Below are positions 24,897-33,014 of a stretch of DNA of 49,963 nucleotides, one piece after another. Positions within the stretch are counted from its first letter, which is position 1. The number at the start of each line of letters is the position of its first letter. Location of the stretch: contig CAMUJF010000020.1 in the NCBI GenBank assembly GCA_947089135.1, positions 1 to 49,963 on the forward strand, given 5' to 3'. Position numbers and translations under genes: made by a program. The notes under the pieces are model-generated. The model was given only the letters and a program-made list of their open reading frames with translations. It did not search any database and had not been told where the DNA came from. Source of the stretch: an uncultured Clostridia bacterium. GTDB taxonomy: Bacteria; Bacillota; Clostridia; Oscillospirales; Ruminococcaceae.

Positions 24897-27800
24897 CTAT
24901 TTTTTATTGTTGTTTTTTAGTTCATATCCGACGGGCAGGTACACGCTGACAAAGGTTTCGTCCTTAAACGCAGACGCGTTGTAAACGTACTCGTTTCCGT
25001 CAATGAAAATTTTTTCACTAAAGCTTACACGCTCCATGCGTATTTCCTCAAGAGGCGCGCCGTAAGGACTTACCGCATTTATTTTTTCGCGGCTGTCGCT
25101 GACTATGCTGCCTCCGCCGATAACGGTTTCTCCTTTTGCGGAACCAATCGACACCTCGGTAGAAGCGGCGATATGCATTTTGAAAACTCCGCCGGATATC
25201 GTAACGTTCCCGGAACCGAAGCAGTCGCCTATGCCGACCGCGCTGTTTCCTTCGCAGAAAATATTGTACTCTCCGGAGCATATCTCAACGTCAATTTTGC
25301 CGTTTATTGCTCCTATTGTAACGCTGTTTTTGGAATGTATCGTCAGGTCGCAGACTGAGTCGCTGAATATCAGGCTTCCGCTGCCGTTCTCAAGTGAACC
25401 GAAGCAGCAGCAGTTATCTCCCGAACAAGAGGCAGCAACCGTCGCACCGCAGTTCAGCTTGACTTTTCCGTTCCGCGTGCCTATTGCAATAACATTCTGA
25501 CCTGCCGCATCAATGTCGATATTACAGTCCTTAAGATTTATTCCCACGCTGCCGGACACTGCGCCAATGCCTATCAGGGACTCGCCTTTAAGCTCCGCGG
25601 TAATAAGTCCGCTTTCGATATCTATTACAGACATCTCTCCGCCGAATCCTCCGCCTATAGCAACGACGTTGCCGGACTGAGACGTTATATTCAGGCTGCC
25701 CTCAATATTTACGGTGATCGAACCGAAGTCCTGCAAACAGTCGCCGCCGATAACAACGCCGCTGGGACTGTTCATGTCAATATTAAGCTGACCGTCGCCG
25801 TTAACAGTAAGCCTGCTGGAGGCGGGCACACGTATACCCTCATAGGAAAAACAGTTTTTCCCGTTGACTGTAAGAGTTACGTCACAGTTTTTTCCGAGAG
25901 TAAGGACAGGAGCGTCCAGACCGAAAACGTTCACTCCGCAAATGCTGATATTGCCCCTGTAGCCGTCGGGGCATTTTATCCTCAGGCTGACCGAGCAGGA
26001 AGAGCTGCCTGTGAAAACAGCATTTTCCGATCCTATCACAATATCGGTATACCCGTGTACCGCAAGCCTCGCAAGATCGCAAGGCTCATCTGAATCTACG
26101 GTATAGGTTTTTTGATTGTATCCGATATTTTTAAGGTTCATTTCGAGTATCTCGTCGCGTATAGACGCGGGTATTTCAGGAATAAGAGCCGGACCGGGCT
26201 TGCTTGTATAAAAGCCCTGAATAAGGTCGATGCCAAAGGTTATAAGTATCTCCAGTTCGTCACGAGTCTCCACACCCTCTGCAAGAGCCTTTATACCGTG
26301 GTTGCGCGCAAAGTCTATCATGTTTGACACAAGGTGCTGCTTCTGAACGTCGTTGTTTATCTCCGCAATAAGAGAGCGGTCTATCTTGATGAAATCGGGG
26401 CTTATGGACAGCAGCGTTGATTCGTTCGCATAGCCTGTTCCGTAATCGTCCATAGCGATAAGAGCGCCTCTTGCGCCGTATCTTTCGCGTATGACCTCCA
26501 TGCTTTCGGGAGTGATCTGAAGCCCCTCGGTGATCTCAATGACCAGCTTATCGAAAACACCGCCGTAGGAATCCGCAAGTCCCACGTAAAGCTCATCGGA
26601 AATAAGACAGTTTGGAATAGCGTTAACAAACAGCTTTTTATCGTTGAAAAGACCGCGGTTTTCCCAAAGATATGAAACCGTCTTTGAAATCGTGAGGTAC
26701 TCGACAGCTGCGGACATTCCCTGTTCTGCGGCAATGCCCACCACTTCGATCGGAGAAAGCTTTATGCCGTCTATTTCCTGGGGTCTCATAAGAGCTTCAT
26801 ATCCGAATACCGTTCCCGTGCGGGCGTCCACTACGGGTTGAAAATAGTAGCTTACAAGGCTTTCCTCAATTATCTTTTTGAACACCTGTATTTTCTTGAA
26901 ATCGTAGGCTCTCAGCACAAAATTCGCCCTGTCAAATTCCACAGGAGCCTCCGCAGCCGAGGACTTAGCTTCAAATACAGCGTAGTCTGCTGCGGACATC
27001 ATTGTACCGGCGTCATTTTCCTCGCCGCTGAAAAGCGCGTAGCCGCAGTAAACGCGGATATATTCGCTTCCGTCGGAGGAGGCAAGTATATCGTTAAGAC
27101 CGTTAAAAAGCTTATCCGCGTATTTGCGGCAGCCCTCCTCGTATGTATCGGTAATAAGCACACAAAATTCGTTTGTGGCAGTTCTGCCGGAAAATACATT
27201 GTGGGGATTTTCAAATTTTTTAATAAATGAAGCGGATCTGGCTATCACCCTGTCTGCGGCAGATGTGCCTTTGAAAGAACTGAGCTTATCAACCCCGCTT
27301 ATCAGAAGATTTATAAGCCCCACCGAGCCGGAACGAGATCCGGATACCGAGCGCACCTTGGAAATGAACGCGTCGCGGCATAACACGCCGGTTTCGCTGT
27401 CGTAATACTTTAGGCTTTTGATGATATTCTGGCAGGACACCAGCTCCGAAACATCGGAGATCATAGTTATCTCAAAATCCTCGTTTTCAAAGTTATGTAT
27501 TTTTATCCAGCTTTCCGGACGCGCAGCCATATAGATGTCCGTCCCCGCCGATGAGGGGTATGATATCATTTCAAGGACAAGCTTTTTATAGTCGATGTCG
27601 TCGATAGCGCCGTTCGGAACATCAAGACCGGTTATCTCAGAAAATTTTCCCGAAATGACCGCAGTCTCGGTTTTTTTGTCGTACCTTATTTCAGCGTATC
27701 CGTCTGCTTTTTCAACAAGACGGTCGGTGCAGTCAATGCGTTTGCGCATTTGATCGAACAGTATCCCGAACATGACAGCCGCTCCGGCCGCAGAAAGCGC

Positions 27801-27938
27801 GGACAAAGTAAGAAAAACGCTTTTAAACGAGGGCAGGAAAATAATTGCCGCCAGAGAAGCAAGCGTGACCGCCGTACCTGCGTATGCAAGACGTACAAAA
27901 AGAAGACGCTGTTTTTTTTCGTCATTCATATGCTCCAA
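24897..27938 (-). CDS. Membrane c-di-GMP phosphodiesterase (degenerate GGDEF + EAL) with a C-terminal beta-helix repeat domain
   Basis: A 1013-residue protein. Two membrane segments lie at ~14-58, followed by a PAS-like stretch. The GGDEF-like domain (~175-335) is degenerate, with TATNEF where GGDEF should be. The EAL domain (~355-600) keeps the catalytic set: EALMRP at 381, FVNAIPN, VIEITEG, AMDDYGTGYAN, IKIDRSL, ALAEGVET and IQGFY. Residues ~728-940 are eight repeats of 27-31 residues with the core VxIGxxxGxVxI (VVAIGGGFGGEMS, LIGIGAVSGSVG, VIAIGTRNGKVK), expected to form a right-handed beta-helix. Such repeats normally occur in secreted proteins; with two N-terminal helices this one should face the cytoplasm. 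The start is uncertain: TTG at 27938 or ATG at 27929. Confidence 0.85.
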   Translation of the reverse strand: MEHMNDEKKQRLLFVRLAYAGTAVTLASLAAIIFLPSFKSVFLTLSALSAAGAAVMFGILFDQMRKRIDCTDRLVEKADGYAEIRYDKKTETAVISGKFSEITGLDVPNGAIDDIDYKKLVLEMISYPSSAGTDIYMAARPESWIKIHNFENEDFEITMISDVSELVSCQNIIKSLKYYDSETGVLCRDAFISKVRSVSGSRSGSVGLINLLISGVDKLSSFKGTSAADRVIARSASFIKKFENPHNVFSGRTATNEFCVLITDTYEEGCRKYADKLFNGLNDILASSDGSEYIRVYCGYALFSGEENDAGTMMSAADYAVFEAKSSAAEAPVEFDRANFVLRAYDFKKIQVFKKIIEESLVSYYFQPVVDARTGTVFGYEALMRPQEIDGIKLSPIEVVGIAAEQGMSAAVEYLTISKTVSYLWENRGLFNDKKLFVNAIPNCLISDELYVGLADSYGGVFDKLVIEITEGLQITPESMEVIRERYGARGALIAMDDYGTGYANESTLLSISPDFIKIDRSLIAEINNDVQKQHLVSNMIDFARNHGIKALAEGVETRDELEILITFGIDLIQGFYTSKPGPALIPEIPASIRDEILEMNLKNIGYNQKTYTVDSDEPCDLARLAVHGYTDIVIGSENAVFTGSSSCSVSLRIKCPDGYRGNISICGVNVFGLDAPVLTLGKNCDVTLTVNGKNCFSYEGIRVPASSRLTVNGDGQLNIDMNSPSGVVIGGDCLQDFGSITVNIEGSLNITSQSGNVVAIGGGFGGEMSVIDIESGLITAELKGESLIGIGAVSGSVGINLKDCNIDIDAAGQNVIAIGTRNGKVKLNCGATVAASCSGDNCCCFGSLENGSGSLIFSDSVCDLTIHSKNSVTIGAINGKIDVEICSGEYNIFCEGNSAVGIGDCFGSGNVTISGGVFKMHIAASTEVSIGSAKGETVIGGGSIVSDSREKINAVSPYGAPLEEIRMERVSFSEKIFIDGNEYVYNASAFKDETFVSVYLPVGYELKNNNKK

Positions 27939-27969
27939 CGCACCCCCAAACAGGTATGTTTATTCATAC

Positions 27970-27998
27970 ATTATACATTATCTCACCAAAAATATCAA
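27970..27998 (-). promoter_or_regulatory. Promoter of the EAL/beta-helix gene
   Basis: Minus strand: TTGATA (27993-27998), 17-base spacer, TATAAT (27970-27975), 32 bases before the start codon. Confidence 0.7.
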
Positions 27999-28059
27999 CA
28001 ATTATTTTTCAAATTTGTACATCATATACAAAAAGTTTTTCAAAATCTATGCAAAAAAG

Positions 28060-28506
28060 TTACCCCTTTTTCAGTTCGGAAATAACGTTTATAAAGCTTT
28101 CCACATCATTGAAGTCCTTATAAACCGAAGCAAAGCGCACATAAGCCACCTGATCTATTGCTTTAAGCTCTTTCAGGACAATATCGCCTATTTCGGACGA
28201 AGAAATACGATCCTGCATAGTGTTTGCGTAGCAGCTTTCCACAGCGTCAACGATCCTGTCGATGTTGTCTGCGGACACTGGACGCTTTTTCACCGCCGTA
28301 GACAGACCCTTTACCAGCTTGTTCCTGTCGAAAAGCTCTATGGTGTTATCTTTTTTCAGCACCAACAGCACGGGCATTTCCACGGATTCATATGTCGTAA
28401 AGCGCTTTCCGCAGCTTGCACATTCGCGCCTGCGGCGTTTTTTTCCGTCCACGGGACGGGAATCCACGACCTTAGTATCCTCAAAACCGCAAAACGGACA
28501 TTTCAT
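28060..28506 (-). CDS. nrdR: Ribonucleotide reductase repressor NrdR
   Basis: A 148-residue protein with an N-terminal zinc ribbon MKCPFCGFEDTKVVDSRP ... RRRECASCGKRFTTYE (four Cys) and an ATP-cone domain (~49-139): VLKKDNTIELFDRNKLVKGL, then KAIDQVAYVRFASVYKDF. NrdR binds ATP/dATP and represses nrd genes at NrdR boxes. The ribosome-binding site is GGAGG. Expressed alone; no ribonucleotide reductase gene is present in the window. Confidence 0.97.
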   Translation of the reverse strand: MKCPFCGFEDTKVVDSRPVDGKKRRRRECASCGKRFTTYESVEMPVLLVLKKDNTIELFDRNKLVKGLSTAVKKRPVSADNIDRIVDAVESCYANTMQDRISSSEIGDIVLKELKAIDQVAYVRFASVYKDFNDVESFINVISELKKG

Positions 28507-28538
28507 GGCGCAATCCCTCCATACTATATTAATAGATA

Positions 28539-28568
28539 ATTATAGCATATAATAATTGTATTTGTCAA
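28539..28568 (-). promoter_or_regulatory. nrdR promoter
   Basis: Minus strand: TTGACA (28563-28568), 18-base spacer, TATAAT (28539-28544). Confidence 0.7.
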
Positions 28569-28606
28569 GATTTAGCGAAGCAATTACGGTTATAAATTTA
28601 TGTATG

Positions 28607-28635
28607 TTGACCGCCGCCTGATTATGTGCTATACT
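28607..28635 (+). promoter_or_regulatory. Promoter of the leader peptide/GTPase-nuclease operon
   Basis: TTGACC (28607-28612), 17-base spacer, TATACT (28630-28635). Divergent from nrdR; the predicted start point is about 28 bases before the leader ORF. Confidence 0.75.
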
Positions 28636-28669
28636 GTAAATAATATTATCGGCAAGGAGACAGGCGGTC

Positions 28670-28720
28670 ATGAAATCAAACCTTTATAAAATTGCAGCGG
28701 AGCTGGAACTTTCCCGATGA
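28670..28720 (+). CDS. 16-residue leader peptide overlapping the GTPase-nuclease start
   Basis: ATG to TGA encoding MKSNLYKIAAELELSR, preceded by AAGGAG about 11 bases upstream. Its TGA overlaps the ATG of the following gene as ATGA. The GTPase gene has no good ribosome-binding site of its own, so its translation probably depends on reading this leader. Ribosome-protection genes such as tet(M) are known to use short upstream leader peptides in transcription attenuation; whether this one works that way is inference. No attenuator hairpin is evident in the short interval. Confidence 0.55.
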   Translation: MKSNLYKIAAELELSR

Positions 28721-31287
28721 AGCGGCTTGTTATCGGCATGATCGCCCATGTGGATTCCGGCAAGACCACGCTTTCCGAGGCCATGCTCTATACTGCCGGC
28801 GAGCTGCGCCGTCTCGGCAGGGTGGACAAGGGCGACGCTTTTCTCGACACTCATTCCATAGAACGCAGCCGCGGCATTACGGTTTTCTCCAAGCAGGCGG
28901 TAATGGGATACGGCGGCAGTATATACACTCTTCTGGATACCCCCGGACACGCGGATTTTTCCGCGGAAACGGAACGCGCGCTCAGAGTCCTTGACCTTGC
29001 CGTTCTGGTCATAAGCGGCACGGACGGGGTTCAAAGCCATACCGAAACCCTCTGGAAGCTGCTTCGCCGTTACAATATACCGACAATTATTTTTGTCAAT
29101 AAAATGGATATTTCCGCCTATTCGCCATCCGTTCTCATGGGAGGACTTAAAAGCCGTCTGGACAAAAACTGCGTTGATTTTTCTCCGATAGCCTCAGGAC
29201 AGGCTTCCGATGATTTTTTTGAGGAAACAGCGCTGTCCGATGAAGATCTGATGAATACTTTCCTTGATTCGGGACAAATACCTCAAAGCGATATCCGCCG
29301 CGCCGTAACGGAAAGAAAGCTTTTCCCATGCTTTTTCGGTTCGGCTCTTAAGCTTGACGGCATTTCCGGCTTTTTGACAGGACTGGATTACTGTACCGAA
29401 GAAAAGATTTACGGAAAAGATTTCGGCGCAAGGGTATACAAAATAACCGAGGAACAGGGCGTGCGGCTCACCCATATGAAAATAACGGGCGGAAGCCTCA
29501 GACCCCGCGATACTGTGGGAGACGAAAAGGTCACGCGGATAAGGGTATATTCGGGCGCAAAATATCAGGCGGCAGATTTAGCCGAGGCGGGAACCTTATG
29601 CGCCGTCGAGGGACTTCCAAAAACCCGCGCGGGAGACGGTCTCGGATTTGAAAAAGCTGCGGAGGCTCCTCTTTTGGAACCCGTTATGACGTACCGACTA
29701 TTAGTTCCCGACAGCGCGGACGTTTATGACGTACTGACAAAAATGCGTAAGCTTGAAGAGGAAGACCCGCAGCTCCATGTGGTTTGGAACGAACAGTCGG
29801 GAGACATAAACGTACAGCTCATGGGGGAGATACAGCTTGAAATACTGAAATCGGTCATTTCGGAGCGTTTCGGTCTGAGTGCGGAGTTTGACCGCGGCAG
29901 AATAATTTATAAGGAAACAATTGCAAATACCGTTGAGGGAGCGGGACATTACGAGCCGCTGCGCCACTACGCCGAGGTACACCTGCTCCTCGAACCGACG
30001 GAGACAGGGAGCGGTCTGACCTTTGACATCGACTGCCGTACCGACGATCTGGACAAAAACTGGCAGCGGCTTATCCTTACTCATCTGGAGGAAAAGACTC
30101 ATATCGGCGTGCTGACAGGTTCGCCGATAACGGATATGAAAATTACCCTTATAGGAGGACGGGCGCATCTGAAACACACCGAGGGGGGAGACTTTCGTCA
30201 GGCTACCTATCGTGCTGTAAGGCAGGGCTTACGCTCCGCCGAAAGTGTTTTGTTAGAGCCTTGGTACAACTTTACCCTGGAAGTCCCTATCGAAACGGCG
30301 GGACGGGCTATGTCCGACCTGCAAAAAATGGGCGGAGAATTTTCGCCTCCCGATATTTCGGAAAGCAGCGCGGAAAACTCAGTTATAACGGGCAGCGCAC
30401 CCGCTTCGGAGCTTATGGATTATCAAAGTCAGGTGATAAGCTACACAAGGGGCAAAGGACGGCTCAGTCTTGCTCTTAAGGGCTATTATCCATGCCATAA
30501 CGCAGATGAGGTGATCGCGGAAATAGGCTACGACTGCGACGGCGATCTCGCCAATACCGCGGACAGCGTGTTCTGCTCCCACGGCGCGGGACACACGGTC
30601 AGGTGGGACGAAGCACCCTCCCGAATGCATATCCCCTGCCGTGCGGGACAAAATGCAGATGTCGGCGAAGATTTCTCCGAAATAACGCCGCGGCAGGTGT
30701 CGGACTACCGCGCAAGGCTTGCCGAGGACAAGGAGCTTATGGAAATTTTCGAGCGCACCTACGGCAAAATAGACCGCGACCCGCGGCACAAGCTCTATAC
30801 GGAAAAGACTGCCCCAAAGCCGTCGGGAACACCGCATAAAGCCGCGCCTATACCGAAAGGTCCCGAATATATTCTGGTGGACGGCTACAACATCATATTC
30901 GCATGGGACGACCTGAAAAAGCTTGCGGAAGAAAGCCTCGACCTTGCAAGAAGTACGCTGATAAACCGTTTGTGCAATTTTCAGGGATTCAAGCGGTGCG
31001 AGCTTATAGTTGTGTTCGACGCCTACAAGGTCAAGGGAGATCACCGTGAAATAGAGCAGGTATGCGGTATCAGCGTGGTCTACACAAAGGAATCGGAAAC
31101 GGCGGATACCTACATCGAAAAGGTCAGTCACGAGCTGAGCAAAAATCACCGCGTCCGCGTTGCGACCTCCGACGGTGCGGAGCAAATAATTATTTTAGGA
31201 AACGGCGCGTTCCGCGTTTCCGCCGACGAGCTTCGCCGCGAAGTCGAGACGGTGGAAAAAGCAATACGCGAAATCATAGAAAACTGA
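28717..31287 (+). CDS. TetM/EF-G-like ribosome-associated GTPase fused to a YacP/Rae1-type NYN nuclease domain
   Basis: An 856-residue protein. The N-terminal ~650 residues are an elongation-factor-G-type GTPase of the ribosome-protection (TetM/TetW/TetO) branch: G1 AHVDSGKTTL (10-19), G2 RGIT, G3 DTPGHADF (74), G4 NKMD (128-131), then EF-G domains II-V including GKGRLSLALKGYYPC. A Pro/Lys linker follows. Residues ~717-850 are a NYN/PIN-like domain: YILVDGYNIIFAW, VVFDAYKVKG, ESETADTYIE and RVATSDGAEQ, with the acidic residues expected for metal-dependent RNA cleavage. The domain matches YacP, whose B. subtilis member Rae1 cuts mRNA in the ribosomal A site. The fusion suggests GTPase-guided mRNA cleavage on ribosomes. 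It should not be called a tetracycline-resistance gene on this evidence. Confidence 0.88.
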   Translation: MKRLVIGMIAHVDSGKTTLSEAMLYTAGELRRLGRVDKGDAFLDTHSIERSRGITVFSKQAVMGYGGSIYTLLDTPGHADFSAETERALRVLDLAVLVISGTDGVQSHTETLWKLLRRYNIPTIIFVNKMDISAYSPSVLMGGLKSRLDKNCVDFSPIASGQASDDFFEETALSDEDLMNTFLDSGQIPQSDIRRAVTERKLFPCFFGSALKLDGISGFLTGLDYCTEEKIYGKDFGARVYKITEEQGVRLTHMKITGGSLRPRDTVGDEKVTRIRVYSGAKYQAADLAEAGTLCAVEGLPKTRAGDGLGFEKAAEAPLLEPVMTYRLLVPDSADVYDVLTKMRKLEEEDPQLHVVWNEQSGDINVQLMGEIQLEILKSVISERFGLSAEFDRGRIIYKETIANTVEGAGHYEPLRHYAEVHLLLEPTETGSGLTFDIDCRTDDLDKNWQRLILTHLEEKTHIGVLTGSPITDMKITLIGGRAHLKHTEGGDFRQATYRAVRQGLRSAESVLLEPWYNFTLEVPIETAGRAMSDLQKMGGEFSPPDISESSAENSVITGSAPASELMDYQSQVISYTRGKGRLSLALKGYYPCHNADEVIAEIGYDCDGDLANTADSVFCSHGAGHTVRWDEAPSRMHIPCRAGQNADVGEDFSEITPRQVSDYRARLAEDKELMEIFERTYGKIDRDPRHKLYTEKTAPKPSGTPHKAAPIPKGPEYILVDGYNIIFAWDDLKKLAEESLDLARSTLINRLCNFQGFKRCELIVVFDAYKVKGDHREIEQVCGISVVYTKESETADTYIEKVSHELSKNHRVRVATSDGAEQIIILGNGAFRVSADELRREVETVEKAIREIIEN

Positions 31288-31314
31288 AAGGTAAAAAAGA
31301 AAGGATATGATATC

Positions 31315-31782
31315 ATGCTTGAAACAGGAACAAAAGCTCCGGATTTCACACTTCCCGACAAGGACGGAAATATGGTCTCTCTGTCGGATTTTGCGGGTAA
31401 AACCGTGGTTCTGTATTTTTATCCCAAGGACAGCACTCCCGGCTGCACAAGACAGGCTCTGGGCTTTGCTGCGGAGTACGAAGCTTTAAAAGCAGCAGGC
31501 GCGGAGGTCATCGGCATAAGCAAGGACAGTGTATCCTCCCACCAAAAATTTGCGGAAAAGCAGGAGTTGCCATTTATTCTGCTGTCCGATACAGAGCTTG
31601 AAGCTATCAAGGCTTACGACATATGGCAGGAGAAAAAAATGTACGGCAAGGTAAGCATGGGTGTTGTCCGTACCGCCTATATAATCGGCGCTGACGGTAT
31701 TATCGAAAAGGTCATGCCGAAAGTCAAGCCCGACACAAACGCGGCTTTGGTTCTTGAGTACCTGAACGAACGCGGAAAGTGA
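31315..31782 (+). CDS. bcp: BCP/PrxQ-type peroxiredoxin lacking the usual resolving cysteine
   Basis: A 155-residue thioredoxin-fold peroxidase. PKDSTPGCTRQALGF holds the peroxidatic Cys near residue 44 with the TxxC context. In typical PrxQ a resolving Cys follows five residues later (TPGCTxEACxFRD); here that position is Leu, so this is a 1-Cys type that needs an external thiol. There is no other Cys. It lies 27 bases after the GTPase-nuclease gene with AAAGGA before ATG, and leads into trmO, consistent with one transcript. Removes hydrogen peroxide and organic peroxides in anaerobes. Confidence 0.93.
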   Translation: MLETGTKAPDFTLPDKDGNMVSLSDFAGKTVVLYFYPKDSTPGCTRQALGFAAEYEALKAAGAEVIGISKDSVSSHQKFAEKQELPFILLSDTELEAIKAYDIWQEKKMYGKVSMGVVRTAYIIGADGIIEKVMPKVKPDTNAALVLEYLNERGK

Positions 31783-31790
31783 CTGCGAAA

Positions 31791-32486
31791 ATGAAGATCA
31801 TAGCAAAAGTACGCAGTCCATTTAGGGAAAAATTCGGTATACCGCGCCAAAGCGGTCTTGCCGAGCTTCCCGCGGAAATAATTTTCGAGCCTGAATACCG
31901 CGTCCGCGAGGCTTTCAGAGGACTGGAGGGCTACTCTCATTTATGGCTGCTGTGGGAATTTTCCGAAGCCGTTCGGGAGGAATGGTCTCCCACGGTGCGT
32001 CCGCCGCGGCTTGGAGGAAACGTCCGTATGGGAGTTTTTGCCACGCGGTCGCCCTTCCGCCCAAATCCTATAGGACTTTCCTCTGTGCGGCTTGAACGGA
32101 TAGATTATGATCGTCCCGACTCTCCTGTGCTTATCGTCAGCGGCGCGGACATTCTTGACGGCACTCCCGTGTACGATATAAAGCCCTACCTTGCCTACAC
32201 CGATTCACACCCGAACGCCGAGGGCGGCTTCGCTTTGCAGCAGCGTAAGGGTACGCTGCAAGTGGATTTCCCCAAACAGCTTCTTGAAAAAGTTCCGCAA
32301 GAGCTTCGTGAGGGTCTTACAGATGTACTGGCTCAGGATCCCCGCCCTCAGTACCAGCATTCTCCCGAAAGGGTCTATATGATGAGCTTTGCTGATTTTG
32401 AGGTAGGCTTTTCGGTGGACGGCGGCGTGCTTAAAGTGAGGAATATTTTATTTCCGACCAAAGGAGACAACAACGATGAACAGTAA
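31791..32486 (+). CDS. trmO: tRNA (adenine-N6) methyltransferase TrmO (TsaA/YaeB family)
   Basis: A 231-residue protein. TrmO uses SAM to methylate N6 of threonylcarbamoyladenosine at tRNA position 37. Family features are visible: IAKVRSPFREKFGIPRQSG at the start, GLEGYSHLWLLWEF, RMGVFATRSPFRPNPIGLS (the conserved RSPxRPNPIGLS loop), DILDGTPVYDIKPYLAYTDS, and a C-terminal QDPRPQY segment. The ATG at 31791 is preferred over a GTG at 31779, as GGAAAG lies 11 bases before it. It follows bcp directly and overlaps the GNAT gene by 11 bases. Confidence 0.92.
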   Translation: MKIIAKVRSPFREKFGIPRQSGLAELPAEIIFEPEYRVREAFRGLEGYSHLWLLWEFSEAVREEWSPTVRPPRLGGNVRMGVFATRSPFRPNPIGLSSVRLERIDYDRPDSPVLIVSGADILDGTPVYDIKPYLAYTDSHPNAEGGFALQQRKGTLQVDFPKQLLEKVPQELREGLTDVLAQDPRPQYQHSPERVYMMSFADFEVGFSVDGGVLKVRNILFPTKGDNNDEQ

Positions 32487-32952
32487 CACTGAAATAACAA
32501 TAACGGACGGTGCGCACTGTCTTGAACAAATAAAAACGCTCATAACCGAATATGCCCGAAACCTTGACCGCGACCTGTCCTTTCAGGATTTCGACGAGGA
32601 GCTTGCCGACCTGAGCGCAAAATATCTTCCACCAAACGGCAGGATATTGGCCGCCGTAACAGAGGACGGTAATGTTATCGGCTGTGTGGCGTACCATAAG
32701 CATAATCCTGAACGGTGTGAAATGAAACGGCTTTATGTCAGACCTGAATACCGCCGCTGTCATGCCGGAGGAAAGCTTATTGAGGAAATTATACGTCTGG
32801 CACGGGCAGACGGCTTTTCCGAAATGGTTCTCGATACAATAAAGCCCCTTGAAAACGCGGTGAGGCTGTATAAAAAATACGGCTTCGAGGAAACGGAGCC
32901 GTACTATGACAATCCTATGGAGGACGTTATTTACATGAATCTGAAGCTTTGA
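32476..32952 (+). CDS. GNAT-family N-acetyltransferase
   Basis: A 158-residue acyltransferase. Motif A is MKRLYVRPEYRRCHAGGKLIEEIIRLAR, where the usual RGxGxG/A pyrophosphate loop reads RRCHAGGK. LDTIKPLENAVRLYKKYGFEETEPY is the typical C-terminal motif B. The N-terminal helix LITEYARNLDRDLSFQDFDEEL matches a subgroup of small GNATs common in Firmicutes. The acceptor is not predictable. The ribosome-binding site AAAGGAG sits inside the end of trmO; the overlap points to translational coupling. Confidence 0.85.
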   Translation: MNSNTEITITDGAHCLEQIKTLITEYARNLDRDLSFQDFDEELADLSAKYLPPNGRILAAVTEDGNVIGCVAYHKHNPERCEMKRLYVRPEYRRCHAGGKLIEEIIRLARADGFSEMVLDTIKPLENAVRLYKKYGFEETEPYYDNPMEDVIYMNLKL

Positions 32953-33014
32953 GGAATGTATATTTTGCTTTTTTTCGCAGACAATATCTAAAAACAGGAA
33001 AGGACTGTTTAAAA

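Noticed and set aside
28717..31287. Calling the TetM-like gene a tetracycline-resistance determinant
   Set aside because: It resembles ribosome-protection proteins, but the nuclease fusion, chromosomal setting next to nrdR and lack of mobile context argue for a housekeeping or stress role.
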